Shown: positions 1-11,300 of the stretch, in pieces | How positions within the stretch are numbered: position 1 is the first letter of the stretch | How the letters are laid out: each line of letters opens with the position of its first letter | Assembly (NCBI GenBank): GCA_035536235.1 | Contig: DATLOQ010000004.1 | Coordinates: 28,631-92,630, forward strand | Direction: 5' to 3' | Source: DATLNF01 sp035536235 | GTDB lineage: Bacteria; Actinomycetota; Actinomycetes; BP-191 | Length of the DNA: 64,000 bases | Program-made: the position numbers and the translations under genes | The notes under the pieces: generated by a model | What the model saw: only the letters and a program-made list of their open reading frames with translations | Databases searched by the model: none | Told to the model about the DNA's origin: nothing

Positions 1-125
1 GTGCTGGCGGCGTGCGCGGGGGCCGTGCCGATGAGCCCGAGGGGCAGCAGACCGAGTAGCACCCCCAGCACGGCCAGGGCGGCTCCACGACGACTGGCGG
101 GGGCGGTGTTCGTGGTCTCATTCAT
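1..125 (-). CDS. Secreted protein, N-terminal signal peptide only (partial)
   Basis: Only the first 41 codons lie in the window; the gene runs off its left edge. Read on the minus strand from the ATG at 125, it begins MNETTNTAPASRRG, followed by a hydrophobic stretch rich in Leu and Gly and then an A-H-A motif. This is a textbook Sec signal peptide with a signal peptidase I site near residue 39. The mature protein cannot be identified. It is divergent from the hydrolase at 213, so 126-212 should hold both promoters. Confidence 0.6.
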   Translation of the reverse strand, partial: MNETTNTAPASRRGAALAVLGVLLGLLPLGLIGTAPAHAAS

Positions 126-200
126 GGTGATTTGATCGGCCACCGTTGCGGGGCAACTGTCACCCGTTCGGGTGGTGACTCCGTCGAGGAGCGGTCGGGT

Positions 201-206
201 TACAGT
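201..206 (+). promoter_or_regulatory. -10 box of a probable leaderless promoter
   Basis: TACAGT fits the actinobacterial TANNNT -10 consensus and lies 6 bases before the ATG at 213. No usable Shine-Dalgarno sequence sits at normal spacing before that ATG, so transcription probably starts at or next to the start codon. No clear -35 is visible. Confidence 0.4.
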
Positions 207-212
207 CCGGAG

Positions 213-1148
213 ATGACCCCTCGCGCGCCTTCACTCGCCCCGCCGACAGGCCTGCGCCCCGTGTGGCCGGGCTCGACGGTCGACGCGCAGGGCCGGTCGC
301 TGTACGTCAGGCGAGGTGGCACGGCGGGGCAGCCGGCAGCGCTCTTTGTGCACGGCCTCGGTGGCAGCTCGACCAACTGGACCGACTTGATGGACCACCT
401 CAGCGCCGAGGCAGACAGCCACGCGGTGGACCTGCCCGGTCATGGGCGCAGCGCGGCGCCTGCGGACGGCCGCTACGGCTTGGACAGCCATGCCCGTGCC
501 GTCATCGGGTACATCGAGTCCCAACGGCTCGCTCCCGTGCACCTGCTCGGCAACTCCATGGGAGGGGCGGTCGCCACCCGGGTAGCGGCCGAGCGCCCCG
601 ACCTCGTGCGGACGCTGACCCTGGTCGCCCCGGCCCTGCCGAACCTGCGGCGAGTCAAGGGCAGTGACCCCCGGCTCCCGCTGCTCTTCACGCCGGGGCT
701 TTCCGGAGTCACCAAGCGCCATCTGGCCCGCCTGCCTGTTGAGGCAAGGGTGCGGTCGGTGATCACCCTCTGCTTCGCCGACCCCAGTCGGGTCCCCGCT
801 CAGCGGCTGGCCGAAGCCATCGACGAAGGCCGCCGACGCCAGCAGCTGCCCTGGGCGATCGACTCGCTCGTGGGCTCGCTGCGGGGGATCGTCCGGGCCT
901 ACCTCGATCGGTCACCGCGCAACCTCTGGGCCCAGGCCGCCACCGTCGAGGCTCCCACCCTGCTGATCTACGGCAAGCAGGACCGCATGGTGTCCTTCGC
1001 CACTGCTGCCCGCGCCGCCGCGACGTTCCCGCACAACACGCTGCTCGCTCTCGACCACGTCGGACACGTCGCGCAGATGGAGGACCCTGCCGTGGTGGCC
1101 CGAGCGGTCCGCGCCCACTGGGCCGGCGCCTCGGTGGCCGCCAGGTAA
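213..1148 (+). CDS. Alpha/beta hydrolase, LipV-like (311 aa)
   Basis: A cytoplasmic alpha/beta-hydrolase fold enzyme, probably an esterase or lipase; the substrate is unknown. The oxyanion-loop motif HGLGGSS is near residue 48, the nucleophile elbow GNSMGGA places the catalytic Ser at about 115, YGKQDRMV gives the acid Asp near 257, and DHVGHVAQ gives the His near 285, so the triad is complete. No signal peptide. The open frame reaches back to 132, but the ATG at 213 is preferred: it opens MTPRAPSL and has a -10 box 6 bases upstream. Its proximity to moeZ, the alkyltransferase-like gene and adnAB matches the place of lipV (Rv3203) in mycobacteria, though there it lies directly beside adnA. 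Confidence 0.85.
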   Translation: MTPRAPSLAPPTGLRPVWPGSTVDAQGRSLYVRRGGTAGQPAALFVHGLGGSSTNWTDLMDHLSAEADSHAVDLPGHGRSAAPADGRYGLDSHARAVIGYIESQRLAPVHLLGNSMGGAVATRVAAERPDLVRTLTLVAPALPNLRRVKGSDPRLPLLFTPGLSGVTKRHLARLPVEARVRSVITLCFADPSRVPAQRLAEAIDEGRRRQQLPWAIDSLVGSLRGIVRAYLDRSPRNLWAQAATVEAPTLLIYGKQDRMVSFATAARAAATFPHNTLLALDHVGHVAQMEDPAVVARAVRAHWAGASVAAR

Positions 1149-1247
1149 GGACGTGGTGGCCGCACCGTCCGTGCGTGCCTGGCGCTGTGCCGTCTGCGAG
1201 AGAGGATACTGTCCGCCCACGACCCTCAGCGCAGACCGGAGTCACTT

Positions 1248-2867
<1,620 letters not shown>

Positions 2868-2934
2868 GCTGTAGCTCAGTCCGAGGACAGCGTTGCCAGC
2901 GCCGTGACTCAGCCGCACACGAAGACAGTGCACA

Positions 2935-2970
2935 AGAAGAGGCCCCGAGCCGTAGCCCGGGGCCTCTTCT
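2935..2970. terminator. Bidirectional terminator hairpin
   Basis: A 13-bp perfect stem (AGAAGAGGCCCCG at 2935-2947 with its complement at 2958-2970) with a 10-base loop. It lies between the convergent coiled-coil gene and csbD-like gene and could stop both. There is no long T-tract on either side. Confidence 0.75.
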
Positions 2971-3000
2971 CAGCGGTGCTGACCCGCAGCAGCCAGCCTG

Positions 3001-3171
3001 CTAGCTGAAAGCGTCCTTGACCTTCTCGCCAGCCTGCTTGAGGTTGCCGGTGACCTGGTCCTTCTTGCCTTCGTTCTCCATCTGCTGGTCGTCAGTCGCG
3101 TCGCCCACCGTCTCCTTGACGTCGCCCTTGAGCTCTTCGGCCTTGTTCGAAATCTTGTCCATGGCGCCCAT
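3001..3171 (-). CDS. CsbD-family general stress protein (56 aa)
   Basis: A short gene, read from ATG 3171 to the TAG at 3001. The product has the CsbD pattern: MDKISNKAEELKGDVKE, then an NEGKKDQVTGNLKQAGEKVKD tail, a highly charged helical hairpin of the usual 55-65 residue size. CsbD proteins are cytoplasmic, stress-induced and of unknown biochemical function. The ATG at 3171 is preferred to the one at 3162 because GGAG lies 9 bases before it. A candidate sigma-B-type promoter sits upstream at 3214-3239, in line with the behaviour of the family. The terminator at 2935-2970 follows the stop. Confidence 0.85.
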   Translation of the reverse strand: MGAMDKISNKAEELKGDVKETVGDATDDQQMENEGKKDQVTGNLKQAGEKVKDAFS

Positions 3172-3213
3172 GTGGGTGGTCTCCTTCGTATCGACGGCAG
3201 TGCCGCAGATGAC

Positions 3214-3239
3214 CTACCCGTGCGTGTCGGGCCGTACAC
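3214..3239 (-). promoter_or_regulatory. Candidate sigma-B/F-type stress promoter of csbD-like gene
   Basis: On the minus strand GTGT (3239-3236), a 16-base spacer and GGGTAG (3219-3214) resemble the GTTT-N14/16-GGGTA(T/C) consensus of actinobacterial general-stress sigma factors. Transcription would start around 3206, giving a leader of about 35 bases that includes the ribosome binding site. Confidence 0.4.
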
Positions 3240-3376
3240 CCACGCCGGCGCCAGGCCGGATCAGTCTCGGTGATGCGGAATCCGCGCACCGCGGGGCGAG
3301 TTACCGCAAGGGCAGCGAGGCTGCTTTCGGGATAGACCGCATCCGCAGCGCGTCAGCGTGCATCTGAGGAGCCGAC

Positions 3377-4549
3377 ATGCCATTGCCCCCGCTCGTCGAG
3401 CCGGCCGAGTCGCTGAGCAATGACGAGGTACGCCGCTACTCGCGGCACCTGATCATCCCCGACGTCGGGATGGACGGGCAGAAGCGGCTCAAGAACGCCA
3501 AGGTGCTGGCCGTCGGCGCAGGCGGCCTGGGCTCACCGGCGCTGATGTACCTGGCTGCGGCCGGGGTCGGCACGCTGGGCATCGTCGACTTCGACGTCGT
3601 GGACGAGACCAACCTGCAGCGCCAGATCATTCACGGGCAGAGCGACATCGACCGGCCCAAGGCGGTCAGCGCGGCGGAGACGATCCGGGAGATCAACCCC
3701 TACGTCGACGTACGGCTCCATGAGGTGCGCCTGGACTCCTCCAACGCGCTGGAGATCTTCGCCGGTTACGACCTGATCGTCGACGGCACCGATAACTTTG
3801 CCACCCGCTACCTCGTCAACGACGCGTGCGTCCTGCTCGGCAAGCCGTACGTGTGGGGGTCGATCTTCCGCTTCGACGGCCAGGCCTCGGTCTTCTGGGC
3901 CGAGCACGGTCCGTGCTACCGCTGCCTCTATCCCGAGCCGCCGCCGCCGGGCATGGTTCCCTCCTGCGCCGAAGGCGGTGTGCTGGGAGTGCTGTGCGGG
4001 TCCATCGGCGCGATCCAGGTGACCGAGGCGATCAAGGTGATCACCGGCATCGGCGAGGCGCTCGTCGGCCGCCTGATGATCTACGACGCCTTGGAGATGT
4101 CCTACCGCACCGTGCGCGCCCGCAAGGACCCGGAGTGCCCGCTGTGCGGCAAGAACCCCACGATCACTGGGCTCATCGACTACGACGCGTTCTGCGGTGT
4201 GGTGTCCGACGAGGCCGTCGCGGCCGCCGCTGACTCGACCATCACCGCGCGCGAGCTCAAGGCGATGCAGGACGCCGGCGAGGACATCCTGCTCGTCGAC
4301 GTACGCGAGACGGGCGAGTACGACATCGTGCGCATCCCTGGCTCCGTGCTCATCCCCAAGGGCGACCTGCCCTCGCGCCTCGCGACGCTGCCCACCGACA
4401 AGCCGATCGTGCTGCACTGCAAGAGCGGAGCCCGCTCGGCGGACGCGCTGGCGCTGCTGAAGGGCGCCGGCTTCGCGTCGGCGAAGCACGTGCAAGGCGG
4501 GGTGCTCGCCTGGGTCGCCCAGGTTGACCCGTCCCTGCCGACGTACTGA
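3377..4549 (+). CDS. moeZ: MoeZ: E1-like adenylyltransferase/sulfurtransferase (390 aa)
   Basis: Activates the C-terminus of ubiquitin-like sulfur carriers (MoaD-type, CysO) by adenylation and passes sulfur to form thiocarboxylates for molybdopterin and cysteine synthesis. Residues 1-275 are a ThiF/MoeB domain: nucleotide loop GAGGLGS, the DETNLQRQ signature with Arg and Gln, and zinc cysteines in CYRCLYP and CPLCGK. Residues 290-390 are a rhodanese domain whose active-site Cys348 sits in HCKSGARS. Length and domain order match mycobacterial MoeZ. GAGGAG 6 bases before the ATG supports this start. MoaE is encoded at 46071, so part of the same pathway is in the window; the sulfur carrier itself is not. 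Confidence 0.95.
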   Translation: MPLPPLVEPAESLSNDEVRRYSRHLIIPDVGMDGQKRLKNAKVLAVGAGGLGSPALMYLAAAGVGTLGIVDFDVVDETNLQRQIIHGQSDIDRPKAVSAAETIREINPYVDVRLHEVRLDSSNALEIFAGYDLIVDGTDNFATRYLVNDACVLLGKPYVWGSIFRFDGQASVFWAEHGPCYRCLYPEPPPPGMVPSCAEGGVLGVLCGSIGAIQVTEAIKVITGIGEALVGRLMIYDALEMSYRTVRARKDPECPLCGKNPTITGLIDYDAFCGVVSDEAVAAAADSTITARELKAMQDAGEDILLVDVRETGEYDIVRIPGSVLIPKGDLPSRLATLPTDKPIVLHCKSGARSADALALLKGAGFASAKHVQGGVLAWVAQVDPSLPTY

Positions 4550-4643
4550 CCCGCCTCGGTGCTGATCGCACACAAAGTGACATGGTCTCTCTCGATGCCG
4601 TGCTCGGCCGGAACTCCTACCTTGTGCACCTTCCCGACAATGT

Positions 4644-4979
4644 GTGCGGGCAGGGGGTTGCGCCCTGACTAGGGCTGGCCAAGAGCCGACGCCGTACGAC
4701 GAACGCGTGCTGGCCGTCGTCGCCGGGATCCCGCGCGGCAAGGTCATGACCTACGGCGACGTCGCGGAGTACATGGGGGAGGGCGGCGCCCGCGCCGTCG
4801 GCGGCGTTATGCGCCGCCACGGCGGGTCGGTGCCGTGGCACCGCGTGGTGCTCGCCGACGGCCGGCCGGCTCCCCCGCACGACGGCTTGGCGGCCGCGTT
4901 ATTGGTCGACGACGACACCCCGATGACGCCCGACGGTCGCCGGGTGGAGCTGCGCCGAGCCCGCTGGGACGGCCGCTGA
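4644..4979 (+). CDS. Alkyltransferase-like (ATL) DNA-binding protein (111 aa)
   Basis: Related to the C-terminal domain of O6-alkylguanine-DNA alkyltransferase. The active-site motif PCHRV reads PWHRV here (Trp65 replaces the acceptor Cys), so it should bind O6-alkylguanine without repairing it and flag it for nucleotide excision repair, as known for ATL proteins. The DNA-binding segment (GKVMTYGDVAEY and the ARAVGGVMRR helix) is kept. The start is uncertain: GTG 4644 is the only in-frame start upstream of the domain, and no good ribosome binding site is seen. It lies between moeZ and adnA, matching Rv3204. Confidence 0.85.
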   Translation: MRAGGCALTRAGQEPTPYDERVLAVVAGIPRGKVMTYGDVAEYMGEGGARAVGGVMRRHGGSVPWHRVVLADGRPAPPHDGLAAALLVDDDTPMTPDGRRVELRRARWDGR

Positions 4980-5003
4980 GCGCGTGCGGTCGGCGAGGTG
5001 ACC

Positions 5004-5058
5004 GTGATCTTTGAAGACGGCCGGCGCGTGGAGCGGTAGCTAGAGGTTCGAAGATCAC
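5004..5058. repeat. Inverted repeat upstream of adnA
   Basis: GTGATCTTTGAA (5004-5015) and TTCGAAGATCAC (5047-5058) are complementary at 11 of 12 positions across a 31-base spacer. They lie in the only intergenic space before the adnAB operon. This could be a regulator site or an mRNA stem-loop. It does not match a LexA box. Confidence 0.5.
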
Positions 5059-5089
5059 TGCAGACACGGCCGGTCGGGTCAGCAGCCCG

Positions 5090-8000
5090 GTGTCCGAGGC
5101 AGGTGGTTTGCTTCGCGGCATGGCACGCCAGGTCCGCTACCTCCTCGACACCACGCCGCCGCCGGCGATCCAGGTGCCCACCCTCGACGAAGAGCAACGC
5201 GCGGTCGTCGAGCATCGTGGCGGCCCGCTGCTCGTCCTGGCCGGCCCGGGCACCGGCAAGACGACGACCCTCGTCGAGGCCGTGGTCGACCGCGTGGAGC
5301 GCGACGGCGTCGACCCGGACCGGCTGCTGGTGCTCACCTTCTCCCGCAAGGCCGCCGACGAGCTCCGCGAGCGCATCAGCGGACGGCTCGCGCGGACCGT
5401 CGCGACGCCGTCGGCGTACACCTTCCACTCGTGGTGCTACGCGATCGTCCGGGCGTACGACGTCGCGCCGGGGGCTGATCCACCACGGCTGCTCTCCGGG
5501 GCGGAGCGCGATGTGCGGGTGCACGAGCTGCTCGTGGGCAACGCCGAGGGAGCCGGTCAGACGAGGTGGCCGGAGGAGCTGGCGCCGGCCCTGCGGCTGC
5601 GGGGTTTCGCCCGCGAGGTCGCCGACCTGCTCGACCGAGCCCGCGAGCGCGGCCTCGATGGCGCGTCGCTCAGGCAGCTCGGAGACGAGGCAGCTCGACC
5701 GGGATGGGTGAGCGCCGGGAGCTTCCTCGACGAGTACCTCCAGGTGCTCGACTCGGCCGGTGAGCTCGACTACGCCGGCCTCGTCCACCGCGCCGTCGCC
5801 CTGCTGCACGACCCGTCGGTCGGCGCCGAGGTCGCCGGCCGCTACGCCGCGGTCTTCGTCGACGAGTACCAGGACACCGATCCGGCGCAGAAGTCGCTGC
5901 TGCAGCGCCTTGCCGGGTCGGGCCGCGAGCTCGTCGTCGTCGGTGATCCGGATCAGTCGATCTATGCCTTCCGGGGAGCCGACGTCCGCAACATCCTCGA
6001 CTTCCCAGCGGAGTTTCCGGGTGCCGACGGGCAGCCGGCCCGCACTATCGCTCTCCGGCGCTCGCGCCGGGCGGGCACCGCACTGCTCGCTGCCAGCCGA
6101 GCTATCGCGGAGCGGATCCCGGTGACCGGAGCCCTCGCCGGCCAGATCCTGACCGAGCACCGCCGGCTTCTCGCCGTCGTCCCGGACGGGCCCCCGCCGG
6201 AGGTCCGGCTCTATCCCACGGTCGCCGAAGAGGTCACCGGCATCGCGGACCTGCTGCGGCGCGCGCACCTCGAGGACGGGCTGCCGTGGAGCGAGATGGC
6301 AGTGCTGGTGCGCAGCGGAGTGCGCAGCATCCCCGTCCTGCGTCGCGCGTTCGCGACGGCCGGGGTGCCGGTGGCCGTGGCGGCCGACGAGGTCGCGCTG
6401 GCTCGCGACCCGACCGTCGCCCCGCTGCTGGCGGCACTCGACGTCTCCGTCCGGGGGTGGTCGGCACTGGCCGACCCCGACGACGCCATCGCCCTGCTGC
6501 AGAGCCCGTTGGGGCGGGCCGTGCCCAGCGCACTGCGGGCGCTCGGCCGCCGCCTCCGTGCTCTCGACCGCGCTGCCGGGATCGAGCTGCCGCGGCCATC
6601 CGCGGATGCGATCCGCGATGCGCTGGCCGACCCGCGTGATCTCGTCACCGTCGAGGACTGGATCGCCGAGCCGGTACGCCGGCTGCACAGCCTGCTCGCG
6701 AGTGCGATCGAGCGAGCCGCTGCGGGCGCGAGCCCTGAAGAAGTGCTCTGGCTGCTCTGGGAGCGCAGCGGGTGGGGCCGCCGACTCGCCGCCGAGTCCG
6801 CGCGGGGGGGCGACTCGGCCCACGCTGCCGACCGCGACCTCAACGCGGCGCTGGCGCTCTTCGGTGCTGCCTCTCGCCTCGAAGATCGCCGCCCCCACGC
6901 CGGGGTAGGGGCTCTGCTGGATGAGATCTCGGCACAGCAGATCCCGGCCGGACCGCTCGAGGAGCGGCCGGGAGTGGCCGACGCCGTACGACTGCTGACG
7001 GCTCATCGGTCCAAGGGGCTCGAATGGTCGCTCGTCGTCGTCGCGGGGGTGCAGGACGGCTGGTGGCCGGACCTGCGCCGTCGCGGTTCGCTGCTCGAGC
7101 CGGACCGTGTGGGCGTGCTGCGGACCGGCGCCGGCCACAGCGACGGCGCACGGCTCAGCGGCGTCACGACGACGAAGGAGCTGCTCGCGGACGAGCGGCG
7201 GCTCTTCTACGTCGCCTGCACGCGCGCGAAGCATCGCCTCGTGGCGACTGCGGTGGCGTCCTTGGACGACAGCGGCGAGCGACCGTCGCGTTTCCTCGAC
7301 GAGCTGGGGCTGCGGGACATCACGGACGAGAGCTCGACGCCGGTGGTGCAGCACGGCGGCACGGAGCTGCTCGCGGTGCACTCGCTCGTCGCTCGCCTGC
7401 GGCGTTGCCTGCAGGACCCCACTGCTGACGCCGGTCTTCGGCAATCGGCGGCAGTCACGCTGGCCCGTCTGGCCGACGCGCAGGACGTCGGGGAGCCCCT
7501 GGTGCCGAGCGCGGACCCGGGCCAGTGGTGGGGGCTGGTCGACGTGACCCCGGGTGTCGGCCCGGTGCGCGACCCGGGCCAGCCGGTGCGACTCTCGGGG
7601 TCGGGGGTCGCGAGCTTCGAGCGCTGCCCGCTCCAGTGGTTCCTCGAGCGCGAGGTGCACGCCCGGGGTGCGTCATCGGCAGCCCAGGGCTTCGGCACGG
7701 TGGTGCACGCGCTAGCCCAAGCGGTCGGTGACGGCACGCTCGCGGCGGATCCGGACGTCCTCGTCACCGCCTTGGACGCGGTGTGGGACCGGCTGGGCTT
7801 CGAGGCGCCGTGGCAGGCGGAGCGCGATCGCCGCGAGGCGCGCGCCGTGATGGCGCGATTCCTGCGGTGGCACGAGGGAAACGCCCGCGAGCTGATCGGC
7901 ACCGAGGTGGAGTTCCGGGTGGTCGTCGGCGATGCCGTGCTCGGCGGGTCGGCCGACCGCGTGGAGCGCGACGGCGACGGTCACCTGCACGTCGTCGACC

Positions 8001-8359
8001 TCAAGACGGGCAAGTCCACCCCCGCGCAGAAGGAGATGGGGGCTGAGCCGCAGCTCGGGATCTACCAGCTTGCCGCCCGCGAGGGTGGCCTCAGCGCCGA
8101 CCCGCCGCCCGTCGAGCTCGGGGGGGCGGAGCTCGTCCAGCTCCGCCACGAGGTGAAGGCCAGCGGTCTGCCGAAGGTGCAGGGCCAGGCGCCGCTCGAT
8201 GCCGCTGACCCGTGGGCCGACGCGCTGGTAGCCCGTGTCGTCGCCGCATTGCGCGCGGAGGAGTTCGCCGCGCGGCCCGGGGCCCAGTGCGGCAACTGCG
8301 CCCTGAGGGCGAGCTGCCCGGCGCATGACGAAGGTCGACAGGTGCTGCCATGGGCATGA
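5090..8359 (+). CDS. adnA: AdnA subunit of the AdnAB motor-nuclease (1089 aa)
   Basis: One subunit of the actinobacterial double-strand-break resecting helicase-nuclease, the counterpart of RecBCD/AddAB. UvrD-type motor: Walker A GPGTGKT at about 52-58, Walker B VDEYQDTD near 256, AHRSKGLEW, and a final YVACTRAKHR motif. The C-terminal PD-(D/E)XK nuclease shows VVDLKTGKS near 968. Four cysteines (C846 in FERCPLQW, then C1067, C1070, C1076 in CGNCALRASC) have the spacing of the 4Fe-4S nuclease staple. GTG 5090 is used; ATG 5120 is an alternative. It overlaps adnB by a few bases, so the two subunits are translationally coupled. Order (first gene, beside the alkyltransferase-like gene) supports adnA rather than adnB. 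Confidence 0.92.
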   Translation: MSEAGGLLRGMARQVRYLLDTTPPPAIQVPTLDEEQRAVVEHRGGPLLVLAGPGTGKTTTLVEAVVDRVERDGVDPDRLLVLTFSRKAADELRERISGRLARTVATPSAYTFHSWCYAIVRAYDVAPGADPPRLLSGAERDVRVHELLVGNAEGAGQTRWPEELAPALRLRGFAREVADLLDRARERGLDGASLRQLGDEAARPGWVSAGSFLDEYLQVLDSAGELDYAGLVHRAVALLHDPSVGAEVAGRYAAVFVDEYQDTDPAQKSLLQRLAGSGRELVVVGDPDQSIYAFRGADVRNILDFPAEFPGADGQPARTIALRRSRRAGTALLAASRAIAERIPVTGALAGQILTEHRRLLAVVPDGPPPEVRLYPTVAEEVTGIADLLRRAHLEDGLPWSEMAVLVRSGVRSIPVLRRAFATAGVPVAVAADEVALARDPTVAPLLAALDVSVRGWSALADPDDAIALLQSPLGRAVPSALRALGRRLRALDRAAGIELPRPSADAIRDALADPRDLVTVEDWIAEPVRRLHSLLASAIERAAAGASPEEVLWLLWERSGWGRRLAAESARGGDSAHAADRDLNAALALFGAASRLEDRRPHAGVGALLDEISAQQIPAGPLEERPGVADAVRLLTAHRSKGLEWSLVVVAGVQDGWWPDLRRRGSLLEPDRVGVLRTGAGHSDGARLSGVTTTKELLADERRLFYVACTRAKHRLVATAVASLDDSGERPSRFLDELGLRDITDESSTPVVQHGGTELLAVHSLVARLRRCLQDPTADAGLRQSAAVTLARLADAQDVGEPLVPSADPGQWWGLVDVTPGVGPVRDPGQPVRLSGSGVASFERCPLQWFLEREVHARGASSAAQGFGTVVHALAQAVGDGTLAADPDVLVTALDAVWDRLGFEAPWQAERDRREARAVMARFLRWHEGNARELIGTEVEFRVVVGDAVLGGSADRVERDGDGHLHVVDLKTGKSTPAQKEMGAEPQLGIYQLAAREGGLSADPPPVELGGAELVQLRHEVKASGLPKVQGQAPLDAADPWADALVARVVAALRAEEFAARPGAQCGNCALRASCPAHDEGRQVLPWA

Positions 8360-11300
8360 CGCCAGTGGCACCCGAGGCCTCCGGGCACTACCTCAGAGCG
8401 CTTCTCGGCGTGCCTCTCACCGACGAGCAGGTCGCCGTAGCCACTCACCCGTTGGCCCCGCAGCTCGTCGTCGCCGGCGCCGGCTCGGGCAAGACGGCGG
8501 TGATGGCGGCCCGAGTGGTGCACCTGGTGGCGCACCACGGCATCGAGCCGTCGCGGATCCTCGGTCTCACCTTCACCAACAAGGCAGCCAATGAGCTGTC
8601 GGAGCGCGTACGCCGATCGCTGCGCGCGGTGAGCACAGCCGGGAGCACAGCCGGGAGCACGGTCGATGATGACCTGCCGACGGTGTCGACGTACCACGCC
8701 TACGCCGGCACTGTCGTCCGCGACCACGCCCTGCGGATCGGGCGGGAGCCGGCGCTGCAGCTGCTCACCGAGGCGACGCAGTGGCAGCTTGCGGTGCGCG
8801 CGGTGCGGCGCGCGAAGGGACCCTTCGACCACTTGACGTGGACCCCGTCCACGGTGGCACAGCGCGTCCTCTCACTCGACAGCGAGCTCGCTGAACATTT
8901 CGTCCCCGTGGCGCAGGTGCGGGAGTACGACGCGCGGTTGATCGCTGACGTAGCCGCCGCCGTCAAGCCGGTCGCCGCCGTCACCGAATGCGCCCAGGCG
9001 GCCAGGGAGCGGGAGGAGCTGCTCACCCTCGTCGAGGCCTACCGCGCCCTGAAGGTCGAGCTCGACCTCGTCGACTTCGGGGACCAGGTCGCGCTGGCGG
9101 CCGAGATCGCCGCCGCCGCCGAGGTCGCCGCGATCGAACGGGAGCGCTTCGCGGTCGTCGTGCTCGACGAGTACCAGGACACCGGCGTGGCGCAGCGGCT
9201 GATGCTGCAGCGCCTCTTCGGCCAGGACCACCCGGTCACGGCCGTGGGGGACCCCAACCAGGCGATCTACGGGTGGCGCGGCGCGTCGGTGGGCAACCTG
9301 CTCAACTTCTTCGACCACTTCTCCGCCGGCGGAGGAGCGCAGGCACTCATGACGTCCTTCCGCTGCGGCGGTCGCATTCTGGATCTGGCCAACGCCGCTG
9401 CGGCGCCGCTCCGGGCCTCCGCGCAGGCGCGCGGGCGGTCGTGGCTCGACGTACGGCCGCTGTCGAGTACGCCGGATCGCACCACCGCCGGCGAGGTGGT
9501 CGTCGCTGCGCATGCTGACGCGATGGCCGAGGCGCGCTGGGTGACCGAGCAGGTGCAGCTGGCGCACGGCGCGGGCACGCCGTGGGGAGAGATCGCATTG
9601 CTGTGCCGGCGTCGTAGCGACTTCGCGCTGCTGCATCGCACCATGGTGGATGCCGATGTGCCGGCCGAGGTCGTGGGCCTCGGCGGCCTGCTGCAGATGC
9701 CCGAGGTCGCCGACGTCGTGGCGATCCTGCGGGTGCTGGCTGACCCGGTAGCCAACCCCTCCGTCGTCCGGCTGCTCACCGGGCCGCGCTGGCGGATTGG
9801 CCCTCGTGACCTGGCCGCGCTCGGTCACCGGGCGCACCGGCTGACCCTGGTGGAGGCGCACGACGACGACGCCGTCGAGCAGGCAGCCGAGCGACCGTCG
9901 TCGAACCCGCTGGTTCGCGCAACGCAGTCGGTCGATCCCGTCGACGTCGTCTCGCTGATGGACGCCGTCGAGAGCCCGGGCCCGCCCGTGCTCTACTCGC
10001 CCGAGGCGCGCGAGCGGTTGGAGGGATTCCGGGACGAGATCCGCGGGCTGCGGCACCTGGTGAGTCAGCCGATCGTCGAAGTCGTCGCGACAGTGCTGCG
10101 TCGTACCGGGCTGGCAGTGGAGATCGAGAGCGACAGCGCCGCTCTGGCTGCGGCGAGGGCGGCCAACCTGGCGACATTCCTCGACCACGCTGCGCATTTC
10201 ACCGGGCTCGACGGGGAGAGCGACCTGCGGTCGTTCCTGAGCTACCTCGACGCCGCAGCGGACGAGGAAGACGGCCTCGACGTCGGCGGGGTGTCCTCGG
10301 CAGACACGGTCAAGCTGATGACGGTGCACAAGGCCAAGGGCCTCGAGTGGGACGTGGTGGTGCTGCCGGGCATGTCGGTCGGCGTGTTCCCTTCGGCAAA
10401 GGGCCGGTCTCGGTGGACCAAGGCGGCGCATGTGCTGCCCTACTCGCTGCGTGGCGACGCCGCCGACCTGCCCGGTGACCCCGCACTGACGAGTGCCGGC
10501 CTCAAGGCATTCGCTGGTGACTGCCGCACCGATGACACGGACGAGGAGCGTCGGCTCCTCTACGTCGCCATCACCCGGGCCCGCCATCGGCTCGTGGCCA
10601 GTGGGTCGTGGTGGAGTGGCACCCGCGCCACGCCGCAGGGCCCATCGGACTTCCTCTCCGAGCTCCACGCGCATCGTTATGCGCAGGCCGATGTCTGGCT
10701 CACTGAGGAGGACGCCCCGCCGGAGAATCCCCTGCTCGCGTCAGCGCGTGAGGATGTGGCCTGGCCGCGGCCGTACGACGTGGAGGTGGTCGCCCGGCGG
10801 CGCGCTGCCGCGGCCGCGGTGACTGCCGCTCGCGGGGTGTCGGCCCATGATCCTGAGCAGCCACGAGTGCCAGAAGGCCGTGAGGATGCTCAGAATCACG
10901 GGAGAGCCGCGGGCGGCGGGGCGGGGCCGGCCGCCGCCGAGCGCTGGACCGAGGAGTCGGCCATGCTGCTGGCCGAGCTGCGCAGCCAGCGCGCGCTCGA
11001 CCGCGTCGTACCGCTGCCGCGAAGACTGACGGCCTCGCAGGTCGTCGCGTTGGGGCACGACCCCAGCGAGCTTGCCCGGATGCTGGCCCGGCCGATGCCG
11101 GCCGCCCCGGTGCGCCAGGCCCGACGGGGCACCCGGTTCCACGCCTGGGTCGAGGCGCTCTTCGGTGACCGGGCGTTGCTCGAGCCCGATGACCTGCCCG
11201 GCGCCGGTGATGAAGACCTGGTCGACGACGAGCTCGCGGCGCTGCAAGGGCAGTTCTTGGCGAGCGAGTGGGGCAGCCGTCGTCCCCATGCGGTTGAGGC

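Noticed and set aside
4980..5090. LexA/SOS box before adnA
   Set aside because: Only a TTCGAA half-like hexamer at 5047-5052 is found; the paired half at the right distance is missing.
4751..7660. 969-residue minus-strand frame opposite adnA
   Set aside because: A shadow of the GC-skewed adnA coding frame; no domain, and adnA carries complete helicase motifs.
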